Below, in pieces: positions 6,379 to 7,492 of a DNA stretch of 7,492 nucleotides. The first letter of the stretch is position 1. Every line of letters begins with the position of its first letter. This DNA is from Bryobacteraceae bacterium. GTDB lineage: Bacteria > Acidobacteriota > Terriglobia > Bryobacterales > Bryobacteraceae. A program made the translations under genes and the position numbers. The stretch spans positions 1 to 7,492 of the forward strand of contig JARKOC010000373.1 in assembly GCA_029975915.1 (NCBI GenBank), read 5' to 3'. The notes under the pieces are model-generated. The model worked only from the letters and a program-made list of their open reading frames with translations. It searched no databases and was not told where the DNA came from.

Positions 6379-7492
6379 ATGATCGTCCCAGACAGGCATG
6401 ATCCGCGGACGGTGGGGGATGCCACCTGAGCGGTGCATGGTGGCAATGCCGTGGATGGCGGATCGGGGGCGATCCGTACCCCCATCATCATGGCCAATGC
6501 GTACCTCTTGCCCGATGATCCGAGCGGTATCGACTGGTCGAACCCTGAGCAGTTGCTGTATACCCGCACGACCGGCGCCAATCAGCAGGCGTTGGAGGCG
6601 AAGCTTGCGGCGATGGACGGAGGTGCGGCCGCGGCCGTGTTCGCCTCAGGGGTGGCTGCATTGCACGGGGTGTTCTTTTGTTTCTTGGCCAGCGGTGATC
6701 ATGCGATCGTGTCCGACGTTGCCTATGAGGCGACGTGGCGGCTGTTCACCGAGTTGTTGCCGGCGAAGTACGGCATCGAGGCGACCTTCGTCGACACATC
6801 CGATCTGGACGCGGTGCGCTCAGCGCTGCGTCCGAACACCCGGTTGATCCACACCGAGGTGATCGCCAACCCGACGACGCGGGTGGCCGACATCAGCGAG
6901 TTGGCCGGCATAGCGCACAACGCCGGGGCCGTGCTGAGCGTGGATTCGACGTCTTCTCCGCCGCCGTTGTACCGGCCGCTGGCCGATGGTGCTGATCTGG
7001 CGGTGCATTCGCTCACGAAGTACATCAACGGGCACGGGGACGCGATGGGTGGGGCGGTGATCGGCTCTGCTGCCGACATCGCGACACTGCGTCATGATGC
7101 GCTGACCGATGTCGGTGGGGTGATCTCGCCGTTCAATGCGTGGTTGATCATGCGTGGTTCGGTGACATTGCCGTTGCGCTTGGCGCAGCATCAGGCGAAC
7201 GCCCAGCGCATTGCGGAGTTCTTGGCCGGTGATCCACGGGTGGCTTTTGTCGAGTACCCGGGCTTGTCGTCCCATGCGCAGCATGATCTTGCGTTGCGCC
7301 AGTTCGGGGGCCGGGGTTTTGGTGGCATGTTGGCGTTTGCGCTTGCCGGGGACAGCGAACTTCAGAATCGGTTCGTGGCGCGGCTTCGGGTGATCACGTC
7401 AGCGGTCTCGCTCGGCCACGACGAGTCGCTGATCGTCCACGTGGGGCCGACCGGCCGGGGTGGGTGGGAGCACTACCCTGAACACTTCCGCC
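6379..7492 (+). CDS. Cys/Met metabolism PLP-dependent (trans-sulfuration family) enzyme, partial, in-frame stop near N-terminus
   Basis: Fold-type I PLP enzyme of the cystathionine gamma-synthase / methionine gamma-lyase / O-acetylhomoserine sulfhydrylase group, a cytosolic enzyme of sulfur amino acid metabolism. Codon numbering is from ATG 6379, counting the stop as 17. Family marks in order: AVHGG (18-22), the YTR tyrosine and arginine (Y61, R63) replacing the usual YSR, FASGVAAL around S90-G91, ANPTTRVADI near 163-172, VDST with the PLP-ring aspartate D189, and HSLTKYINGHGDAMGG with Schiff-base lysine K214. SLGHDESLIVH lies close to the right edge. The 25-residue spacing between D189 and K214 is as expected. 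The frame is open to 7492, so roughly the last few dozen residues are missing. Codon 17 (6427-6429) is TGA where a homologue-like DAT-x-AVHGG would need a sense codon, most simply CGA. The gene is therefore a fresh pseudogene, or is translated from a weak restart such as GTG 6433. Exact substrate cannot be told. It has its own ribosome site and is probably not part of the TIR module. Confidence 0.85.
6427..6429 (+). other. In-frame TGA interrupting the PLP enzyme gene at codon 17
   Basis: The frame ATG 6379 ... GATGCCACC TGA GCGGTGCATGGTGGC is homologous-looking on both sides of the stop (DPRTVGDAT before, AVHGGN after). A single C-to-T change from CGA (Arg) explains it. No selenocysteine context is apparent, and trans-sulfuration enzymes are not known selenoproteins. 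Confidence 0.75.

Noticed and set aside
6427..6429. TGA read as selenocysteine or a programmed readthrough site
   Set aside because: The enzyme family is not known to contain selenocysteine, the position is not catalytic, and no downstream hairpin stands out.
1..7492. CRISPR array, insertion sequence, transposase or integrase
   Set aside because: No regularly spaced repeats, terminal inverted repeats, or recombinase-like proteins were seen on either strand.

Overview
The window looks like chromosomal DNA from a high-GC Gram-positive bacterium (Actinomycetota). The basis is G/C-ending codons throughout, a GTG start, AGGAG-type ribosome sites, and a TIR-type protein family that I associate with actinobacteria. 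The strongly TTG/GTG/GCG-rich codons of the last gene would suit a Propionibacteriales-like host, but that is only a hint.

Layout. (1) Positions 1-328 (minus strand) hold an unidentified coding fragment that runs off the left edge. Its coding signal changes frame near 180-190. (2) Positions 329-670 are non-coding; they hold a plausible promoter (TTGACA-N16-TAGTCT, 591-618) straddled by an 8-bp inverted repeat, and a strong ribosome site at 661-665. (3) Positions 671-3614 (+) encode a membrane protein of about 980 residues: a TIR-like N-terminal domain, a linker, one membrane helix, a helical neck and a WD40-like beta-propeller. The gene carries an apparent single-base insertion at about 820/821, so the true N-terminus and the long downstream reading frame are in different frames. 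(4) Positions 3607-6207 (+) overlap gene 1 by 8 bp and encode an 866-residue protein with a clear TIR domain (conserved glutamate kept), one membrane helix and a second propeller. (5) Positions 6208-6378 are intergenic. (6) Positions 6379-7492 (+) encode a Cys/Met-metabolism PLP-dependent (trans-sulfuration family) enzyme that runs off the right edge. It has a good ribosome site but an in-frame TGA at codon 17.

How the genes fit together. Genes 1 and 2 look like a translationally coupled pair of membrane-anchored TIR/TIR-like-propeller proteins. Neither has a P-loop NTPase between effector and sensor, unlike the STAND-type immune proteins they resemble. Arginine-rich segments just before each membrane helix, and exactly four cysteines in each propeller, suggest that the TIR domains face the cytosol and the propellers face outward. 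My inference is a surface-sensing TIR defence or conflict module, with gene 2 as the likely NAD-cleaving or signalling subunit and gene 1 as a divergent partner. Three of the four coding units carry an apparent reading-frame lesion, which suggests decay of an accessory region, or sequence errors that need re-reading.
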